A program made the translations under genes and the position numbers. The notes under the pieces are model-generated. The model was not told the DNA's origin, did no database searches, and worked only from the letters and a program-made list of their open reading frames with translations. From positions 62,001-126,000 of the forward strand of contig NZ_JAFEMB010000006.1 of the NCBI RefSeq assembly GCF_016892705.1: 64,000 nt of DNA, in the 5' to 3' direction. This DNA is from Microvirga pudoricolor (GTDB lineage: Bacteria > Pseudomonadota > Alphaproteobacteria > Rhizobiales > Beijerinckiaceae). Shown in pieces: positions 1 to 13,955 of the stretch; position 1 is the first letter of the stretch; every line of letters starts with the position of its first letter.

Positions 1-210
1 GAGGAGATCGGGGCTGCCATCGTTCTTCCACAAGCCGAGTTTACCCCTGAGCGCCTCGCCCGGGAGATCCAGGATCTCTTCGGCACCCCTGAGCGTTTGA
101 CACGCGCCGCTTCCGCCGCCAAGAGCGCCGGCATCACCGATGCCGCGCAGCGTCTGGCCCAGGCTGTCCTGAAGCTGGCCTCCACCTACAAGAATGGAAC
201 CAAAGCATGA
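1..210 (+). CDS. murG: MurG, C-terminal end (5' truncated by window edge)
   Basis: Frame 1 is open from the first base and encodes 69 residues ending in a stop at 208-210. The fragment has the amphipathic helices typical of the C-terminus of UDP-N-acetylglucosamine:undecaprenyl-pyrophosphoryl-MurNAc-pentapeptide transferase, the membrane-associated enzyme that makes lipid II. Its last codons overlap the murC start by 4 bp (ATGA), as expected for translational coupling in the dcw operon. The assignment rests mainly on position, because murG normally precedes murC; the fragment has no catalytic motif of its own. Confidence 0.8.
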   Translation, partial: EEIGAAIVLPQAEFTPERLAREIQDLFGTPERLTRAASAAKSAGITDAAQRLAQAVLKLASTYKNGTKA

Positions 211-1622
211 AACTGCCTCCGAAGCTCGGACCCATCCACTTCATCGGAATCGGGGGCATCGGCATGTCCGGCATCGCTGAGGTGATGCACAATCTCGGCT
301 ACACGGTGCAGGGCTCGGACGCCGCCGACAACTACAACGTCAAGCGGCTCGAGGAGAAGGGCATCAAGACCTTCATCGGCCACAAGGCCGAGAACGTGGA
401 CCAGGCCGAGATCGTGGTGGTCTCCACCGCCATCAAACGCGACAACCCGGAACTGGCCGCCGCCCGCGAGCGGCGCCTGCCGGTGGTCCGCCGGGCCGAG
501 ATGCTGGCCGAGCTGATGCGGTTCAAGTCCTGCGTGGCGGTTGCCGGAACCCACGGCAAGACCACGACGACCTCTCTCGTGGCAACCCTGCTCGATGCGG
601 GCGGGCTCGATCCGACGGTGATCAACGGCGGCATCATCAACGCCTACGGCACGAATGCCCGCATGGGCGACGGCCAGTGGATGGTGGTGGAGGCGGACGA
701 ATCGGACGGAACGTTCCTTAAGCTCCCCGCTGACGTTGCCATCGTCACCAATATCGATGCCGAGCATCTCGATCATTTCGGAACGTTCGACGCGATCAAG
801 GATGCCTTTCACTCCTTCATCAACTCGATCCCGTTCTACGGCTTCGCGGTCATGTGCATTGATCATCCGACCGTCCAGGACCTCGTGGGCCGCATCGAGG
901 ACCGCCGCATCATCACCTACGGCGAGAACCCGCAAGCCGATGTGCGCATCATGGATGTCGATCCGCGCGGCGGGCAAACCAAGTTCCGCGTGATGATCCG
1001 CGACCGGCGTCCGGGCTTCCGGCTCGAGCTGGAAGATCTCGTCCTGCCCATGCCGGGCGCGCACAACGCCCTCAATGCCACAGCGGCCATCGCGGTAGCC
1101 CATGAACTCGGCGTCTCCCCGGATGCGATCCGCAAGGCGCTTGCTGGGTTTGGCGGTGTCAAGCGGCGCTTCACGCGCACGGGCGAGTGGAACGGCGTGA
1201 CGGTCTTCGACGATTACGGCCATCACCCCGTCGAGATCGCGGCCGTTCTGAAAGCCGCTCGCGCGGCGACGGACGGACAGGTCATCGCGGTCGTGCAGCC
1301 GCATCGCTACACGCGCCTGCATTCGCTGTTCGATCAGTTCTGCACCTGCTTCAACGACGCCGACTCGGTGATCGTCGCGCCGGTTTATGCGGCGGGCGAG
1401 CAGCCGGTTCCCGGCGCCGACCGCGACGGCCTCGTGTCCGGCCTCAAGGCGCGAGGCCACCGCAACGCCATGGCGCTGGAGAAGTCCGAGGATCTCGCCG
1501 GAATGATCAAGGGCATCGCGAAGCCCGGCGATTACGTGCTCTGTCTCGGCGCGGGCAACATCACCCAATGGGCCTACGCGCTGCCAGGCGAACTCGAGGC
1601 GCTGGGCGACAAGGCGGCGTGA
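207..1622 (+). CDS. murC: UDP-N-acetylmuramate--L-alanine ligase
   Basis: 471-residue cytoplasmic Mur ligase that adds L-Ala to UDP-MurNAc, using ATP. The N-terminal UDP-binding fold shows GIGGIGMSG at about residues 14-22, and the ATP-binding P-loop GTHGKTTTT lies at about 114-122. The central domain has the [10 protein letters not shown] segment and the C-terminal domain has DDYGHHPVE, both characteristic of MurC. Length is normal for the family. The start overlaps murG by 4 bp and the stop overlaps the murB start (TGATG), so the three genes are probably translationally coupled. No irregularity seen. Confidence 0.98.
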   Translation: MKLPPKLGPIHFIGIGGIGMSGIAEVMHNLGYTVQGSDAADNYNVKRLEEKGIKTFIGHKAENVDQAEIVVVSTAIKRDNPELAAARERRLPVVRRAEMLAELMRFKSCVAVAGTHGKTTTTSLVATLLDAGGLDPTVINGGIINAYGTNARMGDGQWMVVEADESDGTFLKLPADVAIVTNIDAEHLDHFGTFDAIKDAFHSFINSIPFYGFAVMCIDHPTVQDLVGRIEDRRIITYGENPQADVRIMDVDPRGGQTKFRVMIRDRRPGFRLELEDLVLPMPGAHNALNATAAIAVAHELGVSPDAIRKALAGFGGVKRRFTRTGEWNGVTVFDDYGHHPVEIAAVLKAARAATDGQVIAVVQPHRYTRLHSLFDQFCTCFNDADSVIVAPVYAAGEQPVPGADRDGLVSGLKARGHRNAMALEKSEDLAGMIKGIAKPGDYVLCLGAGNITQWAYALPGELEALGDKAA

Positions 1623-2536
1623 TGTTTCCGGACATCCTGCCTGGCCTGAAGGCTTCCATGCCCGACCTGCGCGGCTCCCTGGAGGCCAATGCTTCGACGG
1701 TGCCGCTCTCGTGGTTTCGCACCGGCGGTCCGGCCCAGGCCCTCTACACGCCGGCCGACGAAGGCGATCTCTCGTACTTCCTTGCGAGGCTGTCTCCGGA
1801 GATCCCGGTCCTCGTCGTCGGCCTCGGCTCGAACCTGCTGATTCGCGACGGCGGATGGGAAGGCGTTGTGATCCGTCTCGGCAAAGCCTTCGCCGAGGTA
1901 ACGGTCGAGCCCGGCCATCGCATTCGCGCCGGGGCCGGCGCCCCCGACGTGAAGGTCGCCCGCGCGGCGGCGGAGGCCGGGATCGCCGGCCTGTCCTTCC
2001 TGCGCGGCATTCCCGGCGCCATCGGAGGCGCGCTTCGCATGAATGGCGGCGCCTATGGCGGGGAGACGAAGGACGTGCTCGTGGAGGCGAGGGGCGTGCG
2101 GCGCACTGGCGAACCCGTCGTTTATACCAATGCCGAAATGGGCTTCACCTACCGCCACTGCGACATTCCGGACGACGTCGTCTTCACGCAGGCCCTGCTC
2201 GCGGGAGAACCGGGCGATCCCGCTGCGATCCTGGCCGAGATGAACGCCATTACCGAGGCCCGTTCGTCCACCCAGCCGGTGAATACCCGGACGGGCGGCT
2301 CGACCTTCAAGAACCCGCCCGGCCGGAAAGCTTGGCTGCTCGTGGATCAGGCAGGCTGCCGCGGCTTGCGAATCGGCGATGCCCAGGTTTCCGAACTGCA
2401 CTGCAACTTCCTCATCAACCACGGGACGGCCACCGCCACCGAAATCGAGCGTCTCGGCGAGGAGGTCCGGCGCCGCGTCCGCGAGACGACGGGTGTCGAA
2501 TTGGAGTGGGAAATTAAAAGAGTGGGAAGGGCTTAA
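1622..2536 (+). CDS. murB: UDP-N-acetylenolpyruvoylglucosamine reductase
   Basis: 304-residue FAD- and NADPH-dependent reductase that converts UDP-GlcNAc-enolpyruvate to UDP-MurNAc. The FAD-binding GLGSNLL motif is at about residues 67-73, followed by GIPGAIGGALRMNGGAYG and the C-terminal GGSTFKNP segment that carries the catalytic serine. The ATG at 1622 overlaps the murC stop. The same frame stays open upstream to 1187 inside murC, but the MurB fold needs no such extension. Next gene is ddlB after an 81-bp gap. Confidence 0.97.
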   Translation: MFPDILPGLKASMPDLRGSLEANASTVPLSWFRTGGPAQALYTPADEGDLSYFLARLSPEIPVLVVGLGSNLLIRDGGWEGVVIRLGKAFAEVTVEPGHRIRAGAGAPDVKVARAAAEAGIAGLSFLRGIPGAIGGALRMNGGAYGGETKDVLVEARGVRRTGEPVVYTNAEMGFTYRHCDIPDDVVFTQALLAGEPGDPAAILAEMNAITEARSSTQPVNTRTGGSTFKNPPGRKAWLLVDQAGCRGLRIGDAQVSELHCNFLINHGTATATEIERLGEEVRRRVRETTGVELEWEIKRVGRA

Positions 2537-2617
2537 GGCCTTCTTTAACGCTTCGCGGCATCATCGCCGCACCTTGGATGGCCCATTGCCGTCCCGCATC
2601 CGATCGGAGCTGAAAAC

Positions 2618-3541
2618 ATGGCCAAACACGTCGCGGTTCTCTATGGCGGCTGGTCGGCGGAACGGGAAGTGAGCCTGGCGTCCGGTCGTGCCTGCTGGAA
2701 AGCGTTGGAAGAGCAGGGCTACAAGGTCACGCCCATCGACGTTCAGCCCGACATCGCCACCGTTCTCCAGGCCGTGGCGCCCGATGTGGTCTTCAACGGC
2801 CTTCACGGACCGATCGGCGAGGACGGAACGATCCAGGGACTGCTGGAGCTGTTAAGGATTCCGTACACCCATTCGGGCGTTCTGGCCTCCGCGCTCGCCA
2901 TGCAGAAGGACCGGGCGAAGGTGATCATGAAGGCGGCGGGCGTTTCCGTGCCCAACGGCGTGGTGGTTAACAGATCGGAAGCGGCCAAGAGCCACGTGCT
3001 GCCGGCCCCCTACGTCATCAAACCCGTGAACGAGGGCTCGTCCAAAGGCGTCATCATCGTCCGGGAGGACCGTTCGCACCCGCCGCAGGAACTGCTGCGC
3101 GAGGATTGGGCCTTCGGCGAGCAAGTCCTTGTGGAATCATATGTTGCGGGCCGGGAACTGACCTGCGCCGTCATGGGCGACAGGGCGCTCGGGGTCATCG
3201 ATATCCGCCCCGCCACGGGGGTGTTCTACGATTATGACGCAAAGTACGCCAAGGGAGGCTCCATTCATGTCCTTCCGGCAGAAATTAAACCGAATATTTA
3301 CCAAAAGGTCCAAGAGTTGGCGTTAACGGCGCATCAAGCGCTCGGCTGTCGGGGAATCAGCCGTGCCGATCTTCGGTACGACGATACCCCCGGGGGGACG
3401 GGAGATCTCGTCGTCCTGGAGGTTAACACCCAACCCGGCATGACCGAGACGAGCTTGGTGCCAGAACTGGCAGCCCATGCGGGCTATACGTTTGGCGAGC
3501 TTGTGCAATGGATGGTGGAGGACGCTACCTGCAACAGATGA
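2618..3541 (+). CDS. ddlB: D-alanine--D-alanine ligase
   Basis: 307-residue ATP-grasp ligase that makes D-Ala-D-Ala for the peptidoglycan stem peptide. Visible family motifs are the N-terminal VLYGGWSAEREVSL, the NEGSSKGV loop and the metal-binding VLEVNTQPGMTETSLVP near the C-terminus. The gene lies between murB and ftsQ, as is usual in alphaproteobacterial dcw clusters. Its 3' third contains several TTAA tetramers (3285, 3323, 3423), notable in such GC-rich DNA and possibly part of an internal promoter for ftsQAZ. The end overlaps ftsQ by 34 bp. Confidence 0.97.
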   Translation: MAKHVAVLYGGWSAEREVSLASGRACWKALEEQGYKVTPIDVQPDIATVLQAVAPDVVFNGLHGPIGEDGTIQGLLELLRIPYTHSGVLASALAMQKDRAKVIMKAAGVSVPNGVVVNRSEAAKSHVLPAPYVIKPVNEGSSKGVIIVREDRSHPPQELLREDWAFGEQVLVESYVAGRELTCAVMGDRALGVIDIRPATGVFYDYDAKYAKGGSIHVLPAEIKPNIYQKVQELALTAHQALGCRGISRADLRYDDTPGGTGDLVVLEVNTQPGMTETSLVPELAAHAGYTFGELVQWMVEDATCNR

Positions 3542-4473
3542 CGGCCTATCAGGCCGACGTCGCAGTTGCGCGTCCCGCCCGCAAGCGGGCCTATCACTCC
3601 AAGGCTCTCAACTTTTTCGGCCTGTCGACCCGCGGGCGCCGTGATTCGGTCTCGGTGCCCCTGGCGCGTCGCTTGCCCCGTTTCCTCGGCACGGGCCTGA
3701 CCCTCGGGTTCTTCAGCGCCGTGACCTTCGTGGGTCTCTGGCAGGGCGGCCATCTCGACGATTTCATCCAGCAGCACGGCGAGCCCCATCACGCGCTCGC
3801 TCGCGTCGTCGGCCTCGGCCTGGAGAAGGTTACGATCTCCGGCATCTCCCAGATGAAGGAGGCCGAGGTCCTCAACGCAGCGGGCCTCAACGACAAGGTC
3901 TCGCTGGCTTTCCTCGATGTGGGCGACGTGCGCCAGCGGCTCGAGAACGTGCCGATGGTCAAAAGCGCTTCCGTGCGCAAACTCTATCCGAACGAACTCA
4001 CGATCACCCTGACGGAGCGCGAGCCCTACGCGATCTGGCAGCATGACGGCGAGTTGTTCATCATCGCGCAGGACGGGACCGTGATCGACCTGATGCAGGA
4101 CGAGCGGCTCGTGGACCTGCCTTTCGTGGTGGGCGACCACGCCAATGCCCGCACCAAGGAATATCTCGCGCTCCTCGAAGCCGCAGGCCCCCTGAAGGCC
4201 CGCATCCGCGCCGGCTCGCTGGTGGCCGGACGCCGGTGGACTCTCAAGATGGACAACGGCATGGACGTGCGCCTGCCGGAACTCGGCGCCAAGGAAGCCG
4301 TGGCGCGCCTGGCGGTCCTCGAGCGCGAGCAGAAGATTCTCGAAAAGGACGTTCTGGCGATCGACCTGCGGATGCCCGACAGGGTGGTCGTGCGCCTGAC
4401 CGAAGAGGCTGCGTCGGCACGCGCCGACGCGATGAAGAAGAAACCGATGCGCGGCAAGGGGATTGATACATGA
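3508..4473 (+). CDS. ftsQ: Cell division protein FtsQ
   Basis: 321-residue bitopic inner-membrane divisome protein. A basic cytoplasmic N-terminus is followed by one membrane segment (about residues 62-82, LTLGFFSAVTFVGLW), then a POTRA domain starting near KVTISGISQ and the FtsQ beta domain. The 3508 ATG gives MDGGGRYL, which resembles the N-terminus I recall from other rhizobial FtsQ proteins. An ATG at 3538, overlapping the ddlB stop as ATGA, is the alternative. The stop overlaps ftsA by 4 bp. Confidence 0.93.
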   Translation: MDGGGRYLQQMTAYQADVAVARPARKRAYHSKALNFFGLSTRGRRDSVSVPLARRLPRFLGTGLTLGFFSAVTFVGLWQGGHLDDFIQQHGEPHHALARVVGLGLEKVTISGISQMKEAEVLNAAGLNDKVSLAFLDVGDVRQRLENVPMVKSASVRKLYPNELTITLTEREPYAIWQHDGELFIIAQDGTVIDLMQDERLVDLPFVVGDHANARTKEYLALLEAAGPLKARIRAGSLVAGRRWTLKMDNGMDVRLPELGAKEAVARLAVLEREQKILEKDVLAIDLRMPDRVVVRLTEEAASARADAMKKKPMRGKGIDT

Positions 4474-5792
4474 GTGTCTCAGGTCATGGTCTAACACCGC
4501 GCCTGAAGCCGCTATCCGCGCGCAAGAGTGCCATCCTGTCCGTCCTGGACATCGGCACCAGCAAGGTCGTGTGCGTTGTCGCCGAGCTCAAGCCGGTGGA
4601 CGAGATCGAATCCCTGCGCGGCCGCACCCATCTGGCGCGCATCCTCGGGATCGGACACCAGCGCTCCGTCGGCCTCAAGGGCGGCGTCATCGTCGACCTC
4701 GAAGCCGCCGAGGCGTCGATCCGCCAGGCGGTGCATGCGGCCGAACGCATGGCGAAGGTCGAGATCCAGTCCGTGATCGTGAACCTCACGGGCGGCCGTC
4801 TGGGATCGGAGCATTTCGAAGCCCATGTGCCCGTGCGCGGCGCAGTCGGAGCAAGCGACGTGCACCGCGTGCTCGATGCCGCATCCAACCATGACCTGCG
4901 CCGCAACCGCGCCGTTCTGCATGCCCTGCCGACCGGGTTTTCGCTGGACAGCCAGCACAACATCGTCGAGCCGGCAGGCATGATCGGCGAGAAGCTCGGC
5001 GTGGATCTGCACGTGGTTACGACCGAAGCCGCGGCCGCGCGCAACCTGATGCTCGCCGTCGAGCGCTGCCATCTGGGAGTCGAAGCCGTGATCTCGACGC
5101 CTTACGCGTCAGGTCTCTCGGCTCTCGTCGACGATGAAGCCGACATGGGATGCGCGGTCGTCGACATGGGTGGCGGCACCACGAGCGTCGGCGTATTCGC
5201 CAATGGACATCTGGTTCACACCGATGCTATCGCGGTCGGCGGATACCATGTCACCATGGACATCGCGCGGGGTCTCACGACCCGCGTTTCAGCCGCGGAG
5301 CGTCTTAAGACGCTTTACGGCTCGGCCATTTCGTCGAGCTCCGACGACCGCGACATGATCGCGGTCCCGCAGGTCGACGAGGATGAGCGCGACATCCCCA
5401 ATCACCTGCCGAAATCTCATCTCGTGCGGATCATCAAGCCGCGCGTGGAGGAGATTCTCGAACTCGTGCGCGACCGTTTGCGGAGCGCGGGATTTGCGGC
5501 GCAGGCCGGGCGGCGCGTCGTTCTGACGGGCGGCGCGAGCCAGCTCGTCGGCCTGCCCGAGACGGCACGGCGCATCCTGCAGGGGCAGGTGCGCGTCGGG
5601 CGTCCGCTCGGCATCAAGGGTTTGCCGGAAGCCGCCAAGGGGCCGGCCTTCTCGGCAGTGGTCGGCTTGCTGGTCTACCCGCAGGTCGCTCAGATCGAGT
5701 ATTTCGAGCCGCGCTCCAACGGCTTGTTTCAGGGTACGGGAACCGACGGCTACTTCTCACGGGTGGGCCGCTGGATTCGCGAGAGTTTCTAA
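4470..5792 (+). CDS. ftsA: Cell division protein FtsA
   Basis: 440-residue actin-like ATPase that tethers FtsZ filaments to the membrane. The phosphate-1 motif is seen as VLDIGTSKV near residue 25, the phosphate-2 region as VVDMGGGTTSVGVF, and the adenosine motif as VLTGGASQLVGL. The C-terminal RVGRWIRESF is an amphipathic membrane-targeting helix. The start overlaps ftsQ (ATGA), and ftsZ follows after about 97 bp. Length fits the family (about 410-440). Confidence 0.97.
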   Translation: MSVSGHGLTPRLKPLSARKSAILSVLDIGTSKVVCVVAELKPVDEIESLRGRTHLARILGIGHQRSVGLKGGVIVDLEAAEASIRQAVHAAERMAKVEIQSVIVNLTGGRLGSEHFEAHVPVRGAVGASDVHRVLDAASNHDLRRNRAVLHALPTGFSLDSQHNIVEPAGMIGEKLGVDLHVVTTEAAAARNLMLAVERCHLGVEAVISTPYASGLSALVDDEADMGCAVVDMGGGTTSVGVFANGHLVHTDAIAVGGYHVTMDIARGLTTRVSAAERLKTLYGSAISSSSDDRDMIAVPQVDEDERDIPNHLPKSHLVRIIKPRVEEILELVRDRLRSAGFAAQAGRRVVLTGGASQLVGLPETARRILQGQVRVGRPLGIKGLPEAAKGPAFSAVVGLLVYPQVAQIEYFEPRSNGLFQGTGTDGYFSRVGRWIRESF

Positions 5793-5889
5793 TGCGTAAG
5801 CGGTGGAGCGGCGGCCACCGTTGAGTTCAAATCAACCAAGGATCAAGCGTCGGCCAGGCGCTTTCGATAAAAGAGGCCAAGAGGCAACA

Positions 5890-7617
5890 ATGGCGATCAA
5901 TCTGCAAGCTCCGGACATCCGGGAACTCAAGCCCCACATCACGGTCTTCGGCGTCGGCGGCGCTGGCGGCAACGCTGTGAACAACATGATCGAGTGTGGC
6001 CTGGAAGGCGTGGAGTTCGTGGTCTCGAACACCGATGCCCAGGCGCTCACCTCCTCGAAGGCCCAGCGCGTCATCCAGATGGGCATCCAGGTGACGGAAG
6101 GCCTCGGCGCGGGCTCGCAGCCGGAAGTCGGCCGTGCCGCCGCCGAAGAGGTGATCGACGAGATCCGCGACCAGCTCGCCGGCTCGCACATGGTGTTCAT
6201 CACGGCCGGCATGGGCGGCGGCACCGGCACGGGTGCGGCTCCGGTGGTGGCCCGCGCGGCTCGCGAACTCGGTATACTGACTGTCGGCGTCGTCACGAAG
6301 CCGTTCCAGTTCGAGGGCGTGCGCCGCATGAAGCTGGCCGAGGCCGGCATCGCAGACCTGCAGCAATCGGTCGATACGCTCATCGTCATCCCGAACCAGA
6401 ACCTTTTCCGCGTCGCCACCGAGAAGACGACGTTCGCGGACGCCTTCGCGATGGCTGACCAAGTGCTTTACTCGGGCGTGGCCTGCATCACCGACCTGAT
6501 GGTGAAGGAAGGTCTCATCAACCTCGACTTCGCCGACGTGCGCTCCGTCATGCGCGGCATGGGCAAGGCCATGATGGGCACGGGCGAGGCCTCCGGCGAG
6601 AAGCGCGCCATCCGGGCCGCCGAAGCCGCCATCGCCAACCCGCTCCTGGACGACGTCTCCATGAAGGGCGCCCGCGGCCTGCTGATCTCCATCACGGGCG
6701 GCAACGACCTCACCCTCTACGAGCTCGACGAAGCCGCCACTCGAATCCGCGAGGAAGTGGACCAGGACGCCAACATCATCCTGGGCGCTACCTTCGATGA
6801 GACCCTGGAAGGCATCATCCGCGTGTCGGTGGTCGCCACCGGCATCGATCAGGCCCTCATCGCCAATGGCGGCGAGCTGTCCTCCACCGAGCAGCGAATC
6901 GCCGAGGTCGCCGAGCGCCTGCGCGCCGAGGCCCGGGCCCGGGTCTCCCAGACACAGGCGGTGCCCACCTTTCGCGCCGCCACTCAGCCCGAGCCGGTAG
7001 CCCAGCAGATCGTCCAGCCCGCTCCGGTGCACGCACCGGTCCATGCTGCCCCCCTGCACCATGCCATGGCGGCCGTCGAGGCTCCCCGGGCCGAGTCGAT
7101 GCAGCAGGCTCTGGTCCGTGACGACGTGGTCCTGACCCCGTCCGCGCCGAAGCAGGCTGTGGCCTACGAGGCGCCCGCTCCGCAGGCGCCCGCCTATCAC
7201 GAGGAGCTGCCGCAGGCCGCCTTCATACCGCCCCAGGCGGACCGCGCCGTCCGGCCCGCCCGGATGCCGCGCATCGACGAGCTGCCGGTTCCGGCCCAGA
7301 ACCAGATCCGCGCCATGCAAGGCGAGCAGCCGGTTCATGACTCCAAGCGCATGTCCCTGCTCCAGCGCCTGACCACCGTCGGCTTCGGCCGCCGGGAGGA
7401 TGCCGCTCCGGCTCCGGTCGAGGCTCCGGCCCAGCGCCAGCCCGAAGCTCGGCCGTCCGCCGCCTCCGTTCATGCCCAGTACGCCCGGCGTCAGCCCGTC
7501 CCGCAGGCCCACCCGGCCCAGGGTCAGCTGGACCAGGGACGCATGGCGCCGGCGCCCCGGCAGTCGGAGGACGATCAGCTGGAGATTCCGGCGTTCCTGC
7601 GCCGCCAGGCCAACTAA
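5890..7617 (+). CDS. ftsZ: Cell division GTPase FtsZ
   Basis: 575-residue tubulin homologue that forms the Z ring. The nucleotide-binding core has [13 protein letters not shown] at about residues 21-33 and the tubulin signature [10 protein letters not shown] at about 109-118. A long Pro/Ala/Gln-rich linker follows the core. The protein ends with the conserved peptide [12 protein letters not shown] that binds FtsA and other partners. The long linker explains the size and is common in Hyphomicrobiales. The start at 5890 follows an AAGAGGCAAC ribosome-binding region; upstream in-frame codons to 5803 lack family character. A strong terminator follows. Confidence 0.98.
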   Translation: MAINLQAPDIRELKPHITVFGVGGAGGNAVNNMIECGLEGVEFVVSNTDAQALTSSKAQRVIQMGIQVTEGLGAGSQPEVGRAAAEEVIDEIRDQLAGSHMVFITAGMGGGTGTGAAPVVARAARELGILTVGVVTKPFQFEGVRRMKLAEAGIADLQQSVDTLIVIPNQNLFRVATEKTTFADAFAMADQVLYSGVACITDLMVKEGLINLDFADVRSVMRGMGKAMMGTGEASGEKRAIRAAEAAIANPLLDDVSMKGARGLLISITGGNDLTLYELDEAATRIREEVDQDANIILGATFDETLEGIIRVSVVATGIDQALIANGGELSSTEQRIAEVAERLRAEARARVSQTQAVPTFRAATQPEPVAQQIVQPAPVHAPVHAAPLHHAMAAVEAPRAESMQQALVRDDVVLTPSAPKQAVAYEAPAPQAPAYHEELPQAAFIPPQADRAVRPARMPRIDELPVPAQNQIRAMQGEQPVHDSKRMSLLQRLTTVGFGRREDAAPAPVEAPAQRQPEARPSAASVHAQYARRQPVPQAHPAQGQLDQGRMAPAPRQSEDDQLEIPAFLRRQAN

Positions 7618-7656
7618 CCTCGCGGCAACTCCCGGCCGATTCTGTTACGCTTCGAT

Positions 7657-7690
7657 CCCCGGCCGCCGCGCGGCCGGGGATTTTGTTTTT
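7657..7690 (+). terminator. Rho-independent terminator after ftsZ
   Basis: A perfect 9-bp GC stem (CCCCGGCCG / CGGCCGGGG, 7657-7665 with 7671-7679) with a 5-nt loop is followed by ATTTTGTTTTT. It lies 40 bp after the ftsZ stop and separates the dcw transcript from lpxC. Confidence 0.9.
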
Positions 7691-7867
7691 GAAAACGCCG
7701 CAATATCAATCGTTTACAATTCTTTCAGCTTGTTACAGATCGTAAGAAAGCGTGATTTGGATTGGACAGGCCGAGGCACTAGTTTCCCTCTATCGAAAAA
7801 GGCCATCGCCCTTATCCGAAATGGTCGGCATCCGACTTCCGGGCAGGGTGGGTTGAGGTTCCGAGTA

Positions 7868-8815
7868 ATGAAGCATAGCCATCAGACAACGCTCCGCGCA
7901 GCCGCCACCCTCTCCGGGATCGGCGTGCATTCGGGCGACGAGGTGAGGTTGATCCTCCACCCGGCGGAAGCGAACCATGGCATTGCCTTCCTGCGGACGA
8001 ACCTGGCCGGCGGCCACGACCGCCTGATCGACGCCCGCCACCTGGCCGTGACCGCGACCGAGCTCTGCACCGTCATCGGCGACCGCGAGAGCGGCGCAGT
8101 GGCGACCATCGAGCACCTGATGGCGGCCCTGGCCGGCCTCGGCGTGGACAACGTCCTCGTCGAGATCGACGGCCCCGAGGTCCCGATCCTGGACGGCAGC
8201 TCCGCTCCTTTCATCGACGCGATCGACTCGGTGGGCCTCGTCAGCCTCGGCGCCTCCCGCCGCTACCTGAAGGTTCTGAAGCCGGTCCGTGTGACGCAGG
8301 GTAAGGCCTTCGCCGAGCTTCTTCCCAACGAGCGTGGCTTCAAGCTCGACGTGGAGATCGATTTCCCCACTCCGGTGATTGGCCGCCAGCGCAAGGCCAT
8401 CGATCTCACGCCCCAGGTGTTCCGCAAGGAAATCTCCCGCGCCCGCACCTTCGGCTTCATGCGCGACGTGGAAAAGCTCTGGGGCGCCGGTTTCGCCCTG
8501 GGCGCGTCCCTCGAAAACACGGTGGCCATCGGTGACGACGGCGTCCTGAACCCTGAGGGCCTGCGCTACGCCGACGAGTTCGTGCGTCACAAGATTCTCG
8601 ACGCGGTGGGCGACTTATCCCTCGGCGGGCTGCCGATCCAGGGCGCCTATCGCTCCTATTGCGGGGGACACCGGATGAACTTCCTGGTTCTCGAGGCCCT
8701 GTTCGCGAACCGTGCCAACTACACCATCGTGGATGGCGCCCCACGCCGCGACACGGGTTACGCCGAGCTGGGCAGTGGGATCGCCATGCCGGCCTTTGCC
8801 CAGGACGTTCACTGA
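7868..8815 (+). CDS. lpxC: UDP-3-O-acyl-N-acetylglucosamine deacetylase
   Basis: 315-residue zinc amidase, the committed step of lipid A synthesis in the cytoplasm. The first zinc ligand is H83 in IEHLMAALAGLG; the other catalytic elements are in VRHKILDAVGDL and GGHRMN near the C-terminus. The start at 7868 gives the usual N-terminus (QTTLRAAATLSGIGVHSG). The frame is open far upstream, but that part crosses the ftsZ terminator. An AT-richer stretch at 7680-7790 is the likely promoter region. lpxC after ftsZ is the standard order. Confidence 0.97.
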   Translation: MKHSHQTTLRAAATLSGIGVHSGDEVRLILHPAEANHGIAFLRTNLAGGHDRLIDARHLAVTATELCTVIGDRESGAVATIEHLMAALAGLGVDNVLVEIDGPEVPILDGSSAPFIDAIDSVGLVSLGASRRYLKVLKPVRVTQGKAFAELLPNERGFKLDVEIDFPTPVIGRQRKAIDLTPQVFRKEISRARTFGFMRDVEKLWGAGFALGASLENTVAIGDDGVLNPEGLRYADEFVRHKILDAVGDLSLGGLPIQGAYRSYCGGHRMNFLVLEALFANRANYTIVDGAPRRDTGYAELGSGIAMPAFAQDVH

Positions 8816-8875
8816 CCCGCTCTGGCGCCGTCGCCTCGGCGCCATAAGCCTTCCTTAAGGTTAAGGTTGCAAGAT

Positions 8876-8913
8876 AGCCTTCGAGCCGGTTCAAACGGCT
8901 TGAGGGCTTTTTC
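8876..8913 (+). terminator. Rho-independent terminator after lpxC
   Basis: A 13-bp stem allowing G-U pairs (8876-8888 AGCCTTCGAGCCG with 8896-8908 CGGCTTGAGGGCT), a 7-nt loop and a T-rich tail. It lies 60 bp downstream of lpxC and should isolate it from bamD. Confidence 0.75.
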
Positions 8914-9093
8914 GTTTGCCAGGAGGCATTCGAACCCGCAAGCGCGGTTTGGCCGCATCATTTTGGGCCTCTCTCCCCAGCTGGTTGGGCGAAAGCCGGC
9001 AGGATGGGCTTGGCTCTTTGCGCCAGCAAGGTTAAAGAGCCTTGAGTGCATCATTATATGATGGACATGGAATTTTTCGGAGGGCCGCGAGGC

Positions 9094-9990
9094 ATGTCTT
9101 TCGCGAAGGCATATTCTGACATGAGAAGCGTTGCTGTTCGCGCGGTCGCGATCGGTGCCTGTGGCATCGTTCTGGCGGGCTGCGATACCTTGTCGTCGAT
9201 CAATCCCTTCGACAAGAGCGAGACCTATAAGCCCACCATCGTGGCCGAGGTCCCTGGCGACCAGCTCTACAACGACGGCCTCGCCCGCATTCAGAAAAGC
9301 GACTACGAGGGCGCGGCAAAGAAGTTCAGCGCGCTCGAGAAGCAGTATCCGGCCTCGGAATGGTCCCGCAAGGCGCTCATCATGACGGCCTATGCGAACT
9401 ACGAGGGCGGTCTCTACGACGACGCCATCGTGGCCTCGAAGCGCTATCTCCAGCAATATCCGACCACCTCGGATGCGGCTTACGCCCAGTACCTGCTGGC
9501 TTCGTCCTATTACGGCCAGATCCCGGACATCACCCGCGATCAGGAAGCCTCCGAGCGCGCCATGCTGGCGCTGGCGGAGCTCGTGGAGCGTTATCCGCGA
9601 TCCGAATACGCTAACGACGCGAAGCAGAAGCTGCAGGTCGCCCGCGACCAGCTCGCCGGCAAGGAAGTCGAGATCGGCCGCTTCTACCTGCAAAAGCGCA
9701 ACTATTCCGGCGCCATCAACCGCTTCCGCACGGTGGTGGGTCAGTACCAGACCACCCGCCACGTGGAAGAGGCCCTGGAGCGTCTGACGGAAGCCTATAT
9801 GGCGATGGGCATCGTGAACGAGGCGCAGACGGCGGCAGCCGTGCTCGGGCACAATTTCCCGAACAGCCCGTGGTACAAGGACGCCTATGCCCTCCTCCAG
9901 AAGGGTGGCGTCGAGCCACGTGAGGATTCGGGGTCCTGGATCAGCAAGGCGTTCCGCGGCGTTCCTCAGGTAACCCAGAAAACGGGGTAA
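9094..9990 (+). CDS. bamD: Outer-membrane assembly lipoprotein BamD (ComL/YfiO)
   Basis: 298-residue lipoprotein of the BAM complex, which inserts beta-barrel proteins into the outer membrane. A signal peptide ends in the lipobox LAGC, then TPR helices run through the mature protein (EVPGDQLYNDGLARIQ, YPTTSDAAYAQYLLASSYY). The start at 9094 has a good CGGAGG ribosome-binding site 10 bp upstream; an ATG at 9121 would give a shorter signal peptide. recN follows after 12 bp, so they are probably cotranscribed. Confidence 0.95.
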   Translation: MSFAKAYSDMRSVAVRAVAIGACGIVLAGCDTLSSINPFDKSETYKPTIVAEVPGDQLYNDGLARIQKSDYEGAAKKFSALEKQYPASEWSRKALIMTAYANYEGGLYDDAIVASKRYLQQYPTTSDAAYAQYLLASSYYGQIPDITRDQEASERAMLALAELVERYPRSEYANDAKQKLQVARDQLAGKEVEIGRFYLQKRNYSGAINRFRTVVGQYQTTRHVEEALERLTEAYMAMGIVNEAQTAAAVLGHNFPNSPWYKDAYALLQKGGVEPREDSGSWISKAFRGVPQVTQKTG

Positions 9991-10002
9991 GCCTCACACC
10001 TC

Positions 10003-13894
<3,892 letters not shown>

Positions 13895-13955
13895 GGCTGC
13901 CCCGCGAGGCAATTCCGTCCAAGACTTGCAACCCGAAACGCGTCATACTGTTCGC

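Noticed and set aside
1187..1621. Upstream extension of MurB
   Set aside because: The frame is open inside murC but MurB begins normally at 1622 with its standard N-terminal domain; no fusion is needed.
7400..7867. N-terminal extension of LpxC reaching into ftsZ
   Set aside because: It would read through a strong terminator and out of frame over the FtsZ C-terminus; LpxC starts normally at 7868.
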